DNA from: Crotalaria pallida
Taxonomy: Eukaryota; Streptophyta; Magnoliopsida; Fabales; Fabaceae
DNA length: 64,000 nt
Assembly (NCBI GenBank): GCA_037953625.1
Contig: CM075654.1
Location: 50,971,001 to 51,035,000 of the forward strand
Direction of reading: 5' to 3'
In this document: positions 33,652 to 45,142 of the stretch, one piece after another
How positions within the stretch are numbered: the first letter of the stretch is position 1
Layout: each line of letters opens with the position of its first letter
Position numbers and translations under genes: made by a program
The notes under the pieces: model-generated
What the model saw: the letters and a program-made list of their open reading frames with translations, nothing else
Told to the model about the DNA's origin: nothing
Databases searched by the model: none

Positions 33652-35861
33652 ATGGGTATGTTTCATCTCCATCGTTGTTTTTCGATCTTTCATTCTGTAG
33701 TTTCAATTTTCTAATACCAATGACTGTTACTGTTACTGCGTTTGTGTTTATTTTTTTTGTTTAATTTTTTTTTAAATAGGTATTTCTAGGGATTCCATGC
33801 ATAAGAGGCGTGCCACTGGTGGCAAAAAGAAGGCATGGAGGAAGAAGAGAAAGTAATGTTTTTTTTTTTTATTTTTTTTAAATTTTTTTACATATCTTTG
33901 CTTTGTTTTGGATTTGATGAATACATCTATATGATTTAATGATGTTATGTTTGTGCTTATGTGGTGGGTATTTTGATTTTTTATGTAAACTTGCGAAATA
34001 AAATGGTTTGATATTTGAATTGATTGGGAAATGATAGTAATTCAGCTATGTGCTGTAGAGTGGATGTTGTGTTTCTTATGTGGTTTGTTATAGAATGAGA
34101 GCGCAAGCATCTGTTAGATCTGGCTTTAGTCATTTCATTTTTGACATCATTAAAAATGTTATGGTTTGTTTGAGAATCAACTTGCTTCATTCCATTTAGA
34201 TTTTGAATTTTGAGTTTATCTTTTTCTGTCAGTATGCTGAAATTATTATTGGCCTGAACCCACAGATGACGTGGTGCTCCGGGATCAACTAATATTTTCT
34301 CCTGTTGATGAGCTTGAGAACTTTTCCTTTCGACTGTCTTTATTTATAGTTTTAATATTTTTTTGCACTTAGAGGTGTCTATAGTGTATATGGTATAGTT
34401 CCAGTCTGTGCTCCTGGTTTTGCTGCTGTTTTGCTTTGTTTTTTCCTCACTCACTTTTAAATACGGAGTAATTTTTATATCAAAACAAAGAGAGGTACAA
34501 CAAATACCCTCTAACAATCAAACTGAATGTAAACTGAGAGCTAGTAAGGGTTTATCACAACAAAGCCATCTGATCTCTACTCTAATGTGTTGCTAAGCTG
34601 AATAATTTAATCATCTGTACCTTGTGAGTTGTAACCCATTTATTTGTAAATGTTTGTAAGCTTTCTCTATCCTTGTACCTTTGGTCAGATATCTTTCGTT
34701 AGGTAGTACATATTTTATGGATTATGGATAATTTGTTGCATTTATTCTTGGGATTTGTTAAAATATATGTATTTTTTTCTTTATTCATATTTGTGTTATT
34801 CTAGCTAAGATGTTTTTTTTTATTTATTATATAGGTATGAGCTTGGTCGTCAGCCAGCAAACACCAAGTTATCAAGCAACAAGACAGTCAGGAGGATTCG
34901 TGTTAGGGGTGGAAATGTCAAGTGGAGGGCATTAAGGTTGGATACTGGAAACTACTCATGGGGTAGTGAAGCCGTGACCCGCAAGACTCGTCTCCTTGAT
35001 GTTGTTTACAACGCATCGAACAATGAGCTTGTGCGTACCCAGACCTTGGTCAAGGGTGCTATTGTTCAGGTTGACGCTGCTCCATTCAAGCAATGGTACC
35101 TTCAGCACTATGGTGTTGACGTTGGCAGGAAAAAGAAAGCAGCAGCCAAAAAGGATGCTACAGAGGTGACGCACACCTTTAGAACTTTTCAATTTCTCTT
35201 CCTTTTTTATATTTCTGATTTAATTTATTTCTTCAATAATAACTACTGCATTTACTTGCCATTTTTGAAGTTGAATAATGTTTGACGGTAGATATGAAAT
35301 TGAAAGCAGTGATTATGCATTTTAGTTTGTGTTGAATGCATTGAATATGTTTTCTTTATTACTCATAAAATTGTTCATTTGTTTTGTTTTATATGCTTGT
35401 CTTAAATCTTTCTGCATTGTGCTAAGAATTCTAAATTGTACTTAAATTATTGGTTACCTGCTTGAACATAAAGTACTCTCGCTTGATGCTTCTATGTTAA
35501 CCGTGAATGGCGTATAAACTAGCAGGAGGGTGAAGCTGCTGCTGAAGAAGTTAAGAAAAGCAGCCATGTCCTGAGAAAAATTGAGAAGCGACAGAAAGAT
35601 CGTAAACTTGACTCCCACATTGAAGAGCAGTTTGGTGGTGGTCGATTGCTTGCCTGTATTTCTTCTCGCCCAGGTCAATGTGGCAGGGCTGATGGGTATG
35701 CTAAAATTGTATTATTCATGTGCCATTGTCTGTTTTAGCCAACGTCATACTTGTTTACATGTTCTGTTTTTTATGAATTCTGTAGGTACATTTTGGAAGG
35801 TAAGGAGCTGGAGTTTTACATGAAGAAACTCCAAAAGAAGAAGGGAAAGGGTGCTGCCTAA
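33652..35861 (+). CDS. RPS8: 40S ribosomal protein S8 (eS8), five exons
   Basis: Component of the small cytosolic ribosomal subunit. Coding exons as I read them: 33652..33655, 33780..33852, 34835..35165, 35526..35695 and 35786..35861. These total 654 nt, or 217 residues plus TAA, close to the usual plant length of about 210-222. All introns are GT..AG, and every junction keeps the frame. The protein starts MGISRDSMHKRRATGG, then [20 protein letters not shown]. The core has VRVRGGNVKWRALRLD-like sequence (written IRVRGGNVKWRALRLD here) and KTRLLDVVYNASNNELVRTQ. The C-terminal part has HIEEQFGGGRLLACISSRPG, then GYILEGKELEFYMKKLQ and a basic tail. Exon 1 ends after ATGG, a layout common in plant ribosomal-protein genes. 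It appears intact and is the only cellular gene recognised here. Intron 2 (33853..34834) is the longest. Confidence 0.95.
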
Positions 35862-36364
35862 TTATAGTGTTTCCCAAGTTTTTATGTCGCTTTAGTTATT
35901 TTTCTTTGAGCTTGGTACTAGTACCATTGGAAACAATGTTAGTTTTTAATGACACTGTTGGTCGGCATTAGGATGATTCTGCTATCGGTTTTATGCCAAT
36001 TGTCATCCAAATTTTGTTTTTAATTGTTTGGTACTGATATAATACATTTTTCATCAATTTAATGCTTTGCATTTGTTGTTGTCGAATAATGATATGGGGA
36101 GGTTCAATGTATGATCTTATGCATGAAACTGGGAGTACGCAATAGTTGTGCTCATGAAGTTTGATTTCTTCCTTCACAAAAATATTAGGATTGACATATT
36201 TTAACCTTAAATAAAAATTGTCATAAAACTTTAATAATTTATATACAGTGGCTAAGTATGTTATATGCGAAGATTGGTCATAACAAGTCTCCTGTAAGAT
36301 GTGGTACTTACTGTAAAATGTTGGACTTGGAAGTAGATGGATTAGTAAAGAGGCTGAAGGAGGG
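35862..36364 (+). other. RPS8 3' UTR and downstream spacer
   Basis: 3' flank of RPS8. AT-rich, with AATACATT- and AATAATG-like polyadenylation-type sequence near 36040..36090. From about 36258 there is an open frame (MLYAKIGHNKSPV...) that would continue after the Mutator-like insertion into 37885 onward; I do not recognise it. Confidence 0.5.
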
Positions 36365-37875
36365 GGCTTTTTTACTAAAGTGGGGTAGTTTTACAAACAA
36401 TTTACAGAAAAGGGGTAGTTTAAAAACTATTTACGTAAGATAGAGCAGTCAACAAAACTATTTACGTAAATGGGGCAGTCAAAGTCAAAAGGCATAGTCA
36501 AACCCGTCATCCCGTCTGACGCGACCCAAAAAGTGACACGTGGCAACCTCCCATTGGTCCTCTAGATTCTTTCCGGATAAAAAACAAAAAAAAGTCACCC
36601 GACAGCGGCGCCACATGGCGCAACCAGGGGGTTGCGTCACTGTGCATGACGCGTTCAGTTGCGTCAGCCGCAATGACGCAACTCCCTGGTTGCGCCACGT
36701 GGCACCGCTGTCCCCCACCAGTCCCGCATGCGTTTATTACTCCTCGATTCCAACAGCCCACCTCCCCCTATACATTACTACTCTATAAATAAATTAATAA
36801 ATGCATACACCATCAAAAATCTAACTAAATTAATAAACTAAATTATTGCCTTAAACAATAATGTAAAAAATTAATAAACTAAAATTTTTATTTTACGCAT
36901 TAGTATATAGAATATTATTAGCTAGATTTTTATTTTATTTATTTATTAAAAAAATCTAGCTAATAATATCCTATATACTAATGCTAATAATTAATTTTGT
37001 TATCTTAATACCACTTTTCTAAAACATCTCTAGAAAATTGTAATCTTAATTAATTTTTGTTTCATTCCTAGTACTATTTTCCTAAAATACCTCTATTTTT
37101 TTATAATTTGAGAAAATTAAATACAATCAACTAACCTCCTTAATAAGCGTAAAAGTGGTAAAAGTAGTTGTAATTGCTTATAATTCGAGTCGGAGGAAAT
37201 ATATTAAAAAAATGTGTTCTCTTTTTTTAATTATTTCAAACTTCAAATTGAAGGAAGTGGACTTTTATACTTCCGAACGTATAGATATTATTTTGAACAT
37301 TTCCTAAGCAATTACTTATAGAGTAGTAATTGCTGGTGTATTAAATTATTAATTTTTATACTTCCCAACGTATAGATTTTTCCTAAGCAAATAATTTTTA
37401 TATTTCCTAAGCAAATAATTTATTAATTTTTATACTTCCCAACATATAGATTTTTGATGGTGTAGTAATGTATATGGGGAGGTGGTCTGTTGGAACCAGG
37501 AGTAATAAACGCATGCGGGACTGGTGGGGGACAGCGGTGCCACGTGGCGCAACCAGGGAGTTGCGTCATTGCGGCTGACGCAACTGAATGCGTCATGCGC
37601 AGTGACGCAACCCCCTGGTTGCGCCACGTGGCGCCGCTGTCGGGTGACTTTTTTTTTTTTTATCCGGAAAGAATCTGGAGGACCAATGGGAGGTTGCCAC
37701 GTGTCACTTTTTGGGTCGCGTCAGACGGGATGACGCGTTTGACTATGTCTTTTGACTTTGAGTGCCCCATTTACGTAAATAGTTTTGTTGACTGCCCTAT
37801 CTTACGTAAATAGTTTTTAAACTACCCATTTTCTGTAAATTGTTTGTAAAATTACTCCACTTAAGTAAAAAAGCC
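36365..37875. mobile_element. Mutator-like foldback element with ~0.4-kb arms
   Basis: A 1511-bp element. The ends GGCTTTTTTAC/GTAAAAAAGCC are inverted and the arms stay complementary for about 420 bp (36365..36790 against 37450..37875). It is flanked by the 9-bp near-duplication GAAGGAGGG (36356..36364) and GAAAGAGGG (37876..37884); 9 bp is the Mutator-superfamily size. Each arm has repeats of TTTACGTAAATGGGGCAGT and a GC-rich inner hairpin with GGCGCAACCAGGGGG...TTGCGCCACGTGGC and several TGACGC motifs. No transposase is present. Frames of 65-107 aa inside the arms (mirrored in both) look like by-products of the repeat. Confidence 0.88.
36893..36983. repeat. Central perfect-looking hairpin inside foldback element
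   Basis: GCATTAGTATATAGAATATT...AGCTAGATTTTT pairs with AAAAAAATCTAGCTAATAAT...TATACTAATGC. The stem is about 35 bp and the loop AT-rich. It sits between the long arms and is not part of them. Confidence 0.8.
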
Positions 37876-37884
37876 GAAAGAGGG

Positions 37885-38323
37885 TTATGTGCCTCTAATG
37901 CGGAGGATACCATAGGATCTGTGGTCAGAACTTGTCATGAAGGGAGGGTTCTTTTCCTATATGTGGATAACAATTACTAACTGTTTTCTCCAGCAAAGAA
38001 GACGAGGATTTGCAACAAGAAATCTAATTCCAATTTTATTTGACTAAACTTGCACTTGTCCCAAAATTTTGTTACTTCTGTCTCCAAAAATATTACTAAT
38101 AGACTACCTGAGAGAATAACAAAATTTATGTTATTCATGATATTCAGTGGCTTCTCACTTTCATATTTTGATATACTACCTGAGAGTTTAACAAAATTTT
38201 ACTATTACCTTTTAATCCAATTCCCGGTAATGAATTTGTTTCTGTATTTCCTTTTCCTATCATTTTTTACTACAATATTTGGTCTCCCGGGCACTCCACT
38301 ACCGGTGGTAATCTTTCTCTTCA
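37885..38323. other. Spacer after foldback element
   Basis: No gene recognised. A frame continuing GYVPLMRRIP would join that at 36258..36355 if the foldback element were absent, and it is soon stopped. AT-rich beyond 38000. Confidence 0.4.
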
Positions 38324-39210
38324 GCCGAAAAAAGTTTGCTCCTGGGCGTCAGGCTTCCTTTTTTTTTTTTTTTTTAAAAAAAAATATATTTAAAGACTAT
38401 TGGTCTCCAAACCACTAACTTTAGCCCTAAACCCCAATTTAATTGTGAAAAGTCAAAAATGCTCTTTTCACCCAAAACCCCTCATCTTCCACCTTCATCC
38501 CTCTCTTAAACCCCAAAACACTTTTATCCCCAAAACACGCTTACAAGGGCGTACAATGCACATTCCATATGTGTTGTTGAAGAAAAATTTCTTGTCTTTC
38601 TGTTTTCAATTTTTTTTCTAGTACTGTAAAATTCCGACAAGCCAGTGTTGAAATTTGATTAAATTTTTTCAAAGTGTTTTCCGACAGAATCATGTAAGAA
38701 AATATTATTTTTTATCCATTACAACAGCTTCTTCTAAACACAAATTTTAGATACCCCCGTGTCGGAAATCAAAATTCCGACACTGGATCGTAGGAATTTT
38801 ACATGTACTAGAAACAAAAAAAAAAAGGAACGAAAAAGAAAACAAATGGGAACCATTAAAACATAACAAATGAACAAAAAATGACCCAAAACTACTAAAA
38901 ATATGAAAACCTTACATAAAATAACCTATTAAACATCTACCCTAAAAAAAACTAAAACACCCTAAAAGAGAGGAAAGATAGGGAGGAGAAGGTAGGATGG
39001 TGGCGGCGAAGGCGGAAGGTGGAGGGAGGGATGGAGGGAGGGAGAGAGAGAGAGATATTTGAATTGTAAAGGAACGAGGGAATTTGGAAAGGGGTGAGTG
39101 AAGGGTATAAGGGAAATTTAAAAAAAGATTGGGGTTTGGGGACTAATAGTCTTTTTTTAATACACCTATGCCCAGGCCCTAGCGTAAGGGCCCAAACTTT
39201 CATAAAAAAA
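38324..39210. mobile_element. Inverted-repeat element (~0.9 kb), type uncertain
   Basis: The left side AAAGTTTG..CCTGGGCGTCAGG and, further in, AAAGACTATTGGTCTCCAAACC match the inverted right side at about 39100..39205 (AAAGACTATTAGTCCCCAAACC and CCTGGGCATAGG on minus). Arms are imperfect and interrupted by homopolymers. No target duplication could be fixed and no coding was seen. A smaller inverted repeat is nested at 38616..38813. Confidence 0.5.
38616..38813. mobile_element. ~200-bp MITE-like inverted repeat
   Basis: The left TTCTAGTACTGTAAAATTCC then GACAAGCCAGTGT pairs with the inverted right end TTCTAGTACATGTAAAATTC then CTACGATCCAGTGT. Terminal repeats are about 35 bp. No clear target duplication. 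Confidence 0.55.
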
Positions 39211-39755
39211 AGGCTCTACGCCTCTGTCAAAGTGTATGAGCATTTTTGTACGCTTCGACATACGAGTAGGGCTCGTTTTACACCAAAAAAAACAGAGAAC
39301 TATAAATGTGTGAGTGTGGATGAGTGTGGGTGAGTGTGGATGGGTGTAAGTGAGGGAAAAGAAGAAAGAGAAGAAGGGGAAGGAGAATGAGAAGGAGAAA
39401 GCGGAGAAGGAAAAGGAGGAGGAGGAGGAGTAGAAAAAGAAGAAAGAAAGAAAGAAAGAAAGAAGAAGAAGAAGATGGAGGAAAATTTTTTTAGAGGCAT
39501 TTTTGGAAAAAAAAATTAAAAGGGGAGGTCAAAAACCAAAAGGGGATAAAAAAATCAAACCTCTTCATTAATAAGGAAGTAAAAGGTGTTATAATGGAAG
39601 AAAGCCACATTTTTTATCATCACCGCCCAAATCTCTGGTAGTTTCTGTAGACATAACCGGTTACATTGAGGCTGTAATCGGTTATCGAGCTAATTTGCAC
39701 AAGTCTGTGGAAAATTTCAGCATGATAATCGATCATCTCAGCAAAATATTCAAAA
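39211..39755. other. Low-complexity spacer
   Basis: GTGTGGATGAGTGTG repeats (about 39305..39350) and a long GA-rich purine tract (39355..39480). Then ATCGGTTA/ACCGGTTA/ATCGATCA motifs at about 39655..39735, like the palindromes of retroelements A and F. No gene. Confidence 0.6.
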
Positions 39756-40254
39756 GGCTTATTTATGTCTTTGATCCCTAAAAGTTTAGCGTATTTTAGT
39801 TTTAATTTTTAAAAATTGTTTCGATCGGGACTAATTCTTAAATTTTCTAATGTTTTGGTTTTGGTCCTTGCCGTTAGGAAAAATCTGTTATCTATTGAAT
39901 GAGGCTAACGGAACACCACACTAGCAACCACATGGTGTGAGGTGACGCCAAATATGTGGTATGGCATGGGTGTTACATGCCCACGGACTCAAAATAGTTC
40001 TATATGCAAAATGGTCTCATACGTCAAATTTTGCGTTCATAGGTTTGAATTATTATGTCACACTACCTATTTAGCACCACCTTACACCCCATGACTGCTG
40101 ACGTGGTGTTTTGTCAAGATAAATTATTGCTTTTAATAGAGGGGACCAAAATCAAAATATTTGAAAAATTAAGGATCAGTCACGGTCAAAATAACTTTTA
40201 GGAACTAAATTCAAAACATGCTGAAGTTTTAGAGACCAAAGCCATAAATAAGCC
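39756..40254. mobile_element. Mutator-like MITE, 499 bp
   Basis: Terminal inverted repeats of about 150 bp: GGCTTATTTATGTCTTTGAT on the left and GGCTTATTTATGGCTTTGGT on the inverted right. It is flanked by a perfect 9-bp duplication TATTCAAAA (39747..39755 and 40255..40263). No coding capacity. Confidence 0.9.
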
Positions 40255-40822
40255 TATTCAAAAATTCAAAATATAATATTATATTCTCTCCCCACTAATA
40301 TAATAATTAAATATTTAAGGATGCAAAATGATTATTTTGCCCATAGAACTTCAAAATACCAATTATCATCAAAACATAATTTATTTCATTTACTTTCTAA
40401 ATACATAATTATATTATTTTCCACTTTGTAACACCCCGATTTAGAAATTATTCCTTTATTTTTAAAACAATATAGAAAATTATGAGCCAATTTTTTTTCC
40501 ATTGGTGGCGTGAGCATACAAGGTTGTTGTAAAAATAATTTCTCCAAATAAAATAATGTGAGTATGCATCACGTCACCTGTCAAGTTCCAAACCGAAGTG
40601 TTACCACACCACGCTTTGGAACGCACACTTAAATTTCATAAAACATCACTTCCAAAATATTTATCACTTTATAAAGTACTAAACAATTTCATCGGAGTGA
40701 CATAGTTTCTAAAATTAGTTCGGTTTCATAACAAAATACATAATGGACCTCACAAGGTTATCCAATACTCATAAACAGGACAAAAACATAAATAATACCC
40801 ACACTAAGGACTGGGCACATCC

Positions 40823-41204
40823 TCAACCGCAGACTCGGAATCTGTTTCCACTTCATAAGACTCCTCTGTGTCCCAGCCTATTCCTATTCCTTCTTCGCTC
40901 ACATCTTGATCCTCCCAGGCTTCTTCTCCTTCCAGGAAGGACTCGTAGCTCAGCTTTTCCGATGACGCATAGCTGCTAAGATCGAATTCCTATCCTTCCA
41001 GGGTCATGATCCGAGAGGCCAAATCCGCGTCCAGTCCTACCTGCACATTATGGCGCCACCAGGGAATGAATTTGCCATCATCATCCATCTCCTGCGAATT
41101 ACCACAAGGAGGGTCCCATGCTGCTAACTTCTCCAAAAAGGGTATCCTGCAACCCGACCAACCTACTTTTCTCGTTTCCCTTGCCTTTATCATTCTGGCG
41201 ACAT
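40823..41204 (-). pseudogene. LTR-resident ORF of element C
   Basis: I do not recognise the family. On minus, the frame from 41193 reads ...VGWSGCRIPFLEKLAAWDPP..., then KFIPWWRHNVQVGLDADLAS and RIMTLEG, to a TAG at 40990. In the same frame after the stop it continues, open, with an acidic Ser/Glu/Asp-rich stretch (SYESFLEGEEAWEDQDVSEE) to a TAG at about 40823. One nonsense mutation therefore seems to split a protein of about 125 codons. A TTTAG acceptor-like sequence and an ATG at 41204 lie just upstream, in a different frame. Location, size and acidic tail parallel the ORFs in B and D. Confidence 0.45.
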
Positions 41205-41639
41205 TACCTACCTAAACTAGCCATTCATTTACCAACAAAGAACATACGGAATAGAGAGAGTAAGTAATCCAGACATTGAAATGTCGACTATGTGGATTTA
41301 TATCAGGTAATCAAAACAACTAAGCATATAAAACACAAAAAACTTTAGAATTCATTTCACTTAAAATTCATTTCCACATCTACTCAGAGATTCCCATTCT
41401 AACCCATCACAATTTTCGTCTTTCGCTTTATATCAATTTCAATATCATCAATCTCTCTCCCACTTCCAGGAGCACTTCTTTTCCAACCACAAACACGTTA
41501 TCCCATTTTCTTTCTTTCTGTGCTTTCTTTTTCAAATAGCTTACTCATGTCTTAAGCATTTTATTATTTCCTTCACTAACTTCTAAATTCTCAACCTTTA
41601 TATAACATTAATCTCTTTAATTAAGTCTTATTACATCGC

Positions 41640-42110
41640 GTCCATCGATGGAGGGATTTGGAAATTGTCATCATGGATTTGTTAGCACACTTACATCTCC
41701 TCCAATCCTCCCAAGCCTAAATGGAAGCAAACGAGACGTACAAGAACCTTAACCCACGCAGGTCGAACAGCCGAGAAAACCAACACGTACTGCACCCACT
41801 CGGGTCAGCCATAATTTTCATACTGCACCCACTTGGGTCAGCTATAATTTATTCATTTCTTTGCGATATCGCAAGGCCCAACAACCAATCGATCTGCTCA
41901 CCTCGTTCAGGTTCCTTCTTACCGTTTCGAAATTGGTCAAGGGGGCGATGGTACTATTCTAGTCTGCAGTGTGGAACATGCTACGATCCCTTAGGTCTTA
42001 AGTCCCGATCACTTATAGACTAGTTCCACCTAGAATAACACTCTAGGTTTCTTGACGTATCACCGTCATCACCCTCCCCTATCACACACCTGAATATCCG
42101 CAGATAGACA
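41640..42110 (-). repeat. Block conserved between elements B and C
   Basis: Matches 20270..20760 in element B in order: a leading part with AATGGAAGCAAACGAG/AATCGGAAGCAAACAGG, paired CTCGGGT (B) or CTCGGGTCAGC (C) units, GGGGGCGATRGTACT, TCCRCCTAGAA, ACTCTAG, and the TGACG-N6-CGTCA dyad (42053..42068). It lies between the candidate leader and the ORF, so probably within the LTR intron. Confidence 0.65.
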
Positions 42111-42935
42111 GGGTATCTTCCTTTCCACTACTTCACACTCAACTCGCCGTGATATACATAATGTCTTTTAGCATTTTATTAATGTCCTATTGATGCCTTG
42201 TTAATATTTTATTAAATCCTAAGGTTTCGGACGAGTCACCCTTGTTCATCCCTTCGGTGAATGTAACACCCCAAAATTTTAATCCTAGATTAATAAAAGT
42301 TAATTATATTATAATTAATTGTTATTATAAATCCTTGATTAAATTAGGTATTCAATTCTTGCAAATAGGTGGAAAGTAATTCACAATTATTTTCCTTGCC
42401 AAAAATTAGAATTTTGCATGTTAGTCCCTGCTGTAGGACCATAGAGTAATATTAGAAAGATTTTGGAGGGAAGAAGGAATAAAATATTTATTTTTAAAAT
42501 TTTTGTCCAAATACTCTAGTATTTTCTGGAGATACTCGAGTATTTTGGGTAGAACTGGTTGAGTTAGTGCGTTTGATGAGTCACCATTCCACTATCCCCT
42601 CGATTCGACACGAAATCAGCTAAGGAACACCTCAACTGCTTCGTGTCGACATGCATGCAACTGGAGATTGCTTATTCACGCTCATCAACCACGAATTCGA
42701 TCTTTTGTTGATCAAATCGTGATTTTTAGGGTTTTCAATTTCGTTCGATCAATTCTCTTTCGTCTCTGAGTGATAGATTACGAGTGATACACGGTTACGA
42801 AGCTTACATATCAAGCTTCGTAAAGAAACTAAAATCATAAGCTAAGATCGAGTGTGTAGGGAGAATCGAATCCGAGAAGTGGAGGTGTTGAAAGCTGACT
42901 TAAGTTCCTGGAGCTTACTTTAGAGTCTGATTCTG

Positions 42936-44653
42936 GTAAGCTCAGGCAATTTCTTTGTATCCAATTCATTCCCTTAGCTAGTACGAATGGTAGAGAGTAT
43001 ATAGATATTAATTTCCCCAATTTTTATGTCTGTCTCATGTGTCAACCAATTCAATCTTGGTGCTCTGCTGAAACTGCTCTGTTTCAGTGTGGATTTTGGG
43101 GAGCTCTGTATTGTAAGGCCAGTTTCCATCAAATTTCAGTTCCTACACGATCTAGAGGAAAGTGGGAAGCTATACATTCACTAGAATAAGGTTTAATTAC
43201 TTGATTATGTGATTGAAAGCCACCATGAAGCTTAAAGGGCTAGTTTGAAATAGGATATTGGCTTGGAGGCCATTCTGTGTGTTGTAACTTGTTGGAGCAT
43301 GTTTGTTATGTTGCATGTGAGCTAAATGCAAGTTACTTTCATGTTAAAAATGCTTAGAATTGAAATTGGTATGCCAAGTTGTTAAAAACATGATTTTTAT
43401 GCATAATGAATGCTCAGCTGTGATTCAGTGTAATTTGATGTAAACTCTGTGTTGGAACATGTTTAATATACTTAAACTTAACACTGTTGAACATTGGTTT
43501 TGGTTAAAATTGGTTAGAATTGAAATTGGCATGTGGAAACTCAGTTTTCAGTATTTTTGCTGTCAATACTCGAGTCTTTGACTCGATACTCGAGTATTTC
43601 GTGGCGCACCAGTGCATCTGGTAGCACCAGTACTCGAGTGTTTGAGTTGAGACTAGAGTATTGTCTGGCGCACCAAATGGAAATTGTGATAAACTACTCG
43701 AGTCTTGCATGAACTACTCGAGTATTCCTGGAAATCTGAAATTTTACTTTTCAGTAAACGTATGAACTACTCGAGTCTTTTTGTAAGGTACTCGAGTCTT
43801 TTTAGTCAGAATACTTAAATTTCATTTTCAAAATCTAACCAAGTTATTTTAACCCAAATTACTAATTTTTAATTTGATTAATCATGTTCCAAGAAATTAA
43901 TGGGATTGTAAGATTACATCAATTATTTTGAATACTTGTGAATAAATTATTCCATGTTGGATATATATTAAGATTAAAGAGGATTTAATCTTAAATGGAA
44001 TATGTCATTGCATTCATGCATGGTGTTGGGGATACGTCGTCATTTTTGTCATGTTCAAAGGTTACTGCTTGCTCGACCCCACTTCAAGGTTGACTTTGTG
44101 GGTCTTATGTCTAGATGACTATGTAATACAAGTGATAGTTTACGTTTTGGCGACGTGACGATCACTAGATAAAGTGACGTTGTTTATCACTTTCGAGCAA
44201 GTACACCATACGTTTGATAAGGTATTATTTAATGAACATGAGGAAGACCTTTGGGAGTGCCAAAGGTTACTGCTTGCTCGACCCCACTTCAAGGTTGACG
44301 TTGTGGGTCTTATGTCTAGATGACTATGTAATACAGTGATAGATTTATGTTATAGGACGTGACGATCACTAGATAAAGTGACGTTGTTTATCACTTCGAG
44401 CAAGTACGCCATACGTTTGATAACGTATTATTTTGTATTCTGGAAATACAATGAATTTATGGAAGGACGTCCATTTTAGTGACTAGTTGGAGAATTTTTA
44501 GAAGAGTGAGATAGCATGCATCATATCATCATTGATTTAATTATGATTAAATTTGATGTGATTATAAAATGTTAACTTGCTATCTTTGTACATTTATGGA
44601 TTATCCTTATTTGATTATGTGTATGTATATGCTTACCCCTGTGCCCTTGATAG
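42936..44653 (+). other. Candidate leader intron of element D
   Basis: GATTCTG|GTAAGCTC donor at 42936 and GTGCCCTTGATAG acceptor ending at 44653. The ORF ATG lies 3 bases after the acceptor. Length 1718 bp, similar to the candidate introns of A. Not demonstrated. Confidence 0.45.
44056..44440 (+). repeat. 205-bp tandem duplication in element D
   Basis: CAAAGGTTACTGCTTGCTCG recurs at 44056 and 44261. Both copies carry GACGTGACGATCACTAGATA and then AAGTGACGTTG, so TGACG cores recur. The array sits just before the ORF acceptor, the same relative position as the 49-bp arrays of element A. Confidence 0.88.
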
Positions 44654-44656
44654 GTG

Positions 44657-45142
44657 ATGGCTCGTTACCTAGCATGCGTAGAGATCAGACCCATCCCTAG
44701 CGGGATATGGACGTATGAGGAGCACCAAGCGACGTTTGAGGGTGAGGTGGAGTTTACACTCTTCCACCCTAACCCCCTCGTTCGTGTGCGCCCTCATAGG
44801 TTTAGGGTACCTATTATATACACTATGCACATCCCTGCTTTTTATGTTTATAGAGGACCACCCCCGCCAGCTCGACCTGTACGTAGGTTCCATAGTTTTT
44901 GTTTCCGTCCTGCTACTCGTTCTCATCCCTTTGCCTACAGAGTTTTCACTAACGAGGATGTTCCTTCATCCGATCCGACTGGAGCTGGTAGGACTACACC
45001 AGCTACTACTTTTGGATCTACTGATAGGTCTGCCACTCCGTCGGATGGGATAGAGGAGGATCCCGAGGAGGGGAAGAGCGAGGAGGAGGAGGTACCAGTC
45101 GAGCCGGTTCCCAGACCTCGAGGAGAACCCAGTGGTTCCTAG
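44657..45142 (+). CDS. LTR-resident ORF of element D, unknown protein
   Basis: An intact 161-codon ORF (ATG 44657, TAG ending 45142). I do not recognise it. The N-terminal two thirds are basic, aromatic and proline-bearing: MARYLACVEIRPIPSGIW, then VRVRPHRFRVPIIYTM and FYVYRGPPPPARPVRRFHSF. The C-terminal third is Ser/Thr-rich and then acidic (EEDPEEGKSEEEE), ending in Pro/Arg. There is no signal peptide or clear membrane span. It starts 3 bases after a plausible splice acceptor, so a spliced LTR transcript could express it. Alternatives are a chance ORF or a captured exon. The intact frame and the parallels with B and C argue mildly for a real product. Confidence 0.5.
   Translation: MARYLACVEIRPIPSGIWTYEEHQATFEGEVEFTLFHPNPLVRVRPHRFRVPIIYTMHIPAFYVYRGPPPPARPVRRFHSFCFRPATRSHPFAYRVFTNEDVPSSDPTGAGRTTPATTFGSTDRSATPSDGIEEDPEEGKSEEEEVPVEPVPRPRGEPSGS

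Noticed and set aside
34250..34330. Possible C/D-box snoRNA in RPS8 intron 2 (TGATGAG near 34297)
   Set aside because: No properly spaced CTGA D box or terminal stem could be found.
36485..37813. Several overlapping 65-107-codon ORFs (MAQPGGCVT..., MGDSGATWR...)
   Set aside because: They are mirrored in both arms and open in several frames, as expected for a GC-rich inverted repeat; no family recognised.
39300..39500. Ser/Phe/Pro-rich minus ORF
   Set aside because: Translation of the purine tract and GTGTGGATGA repeats.
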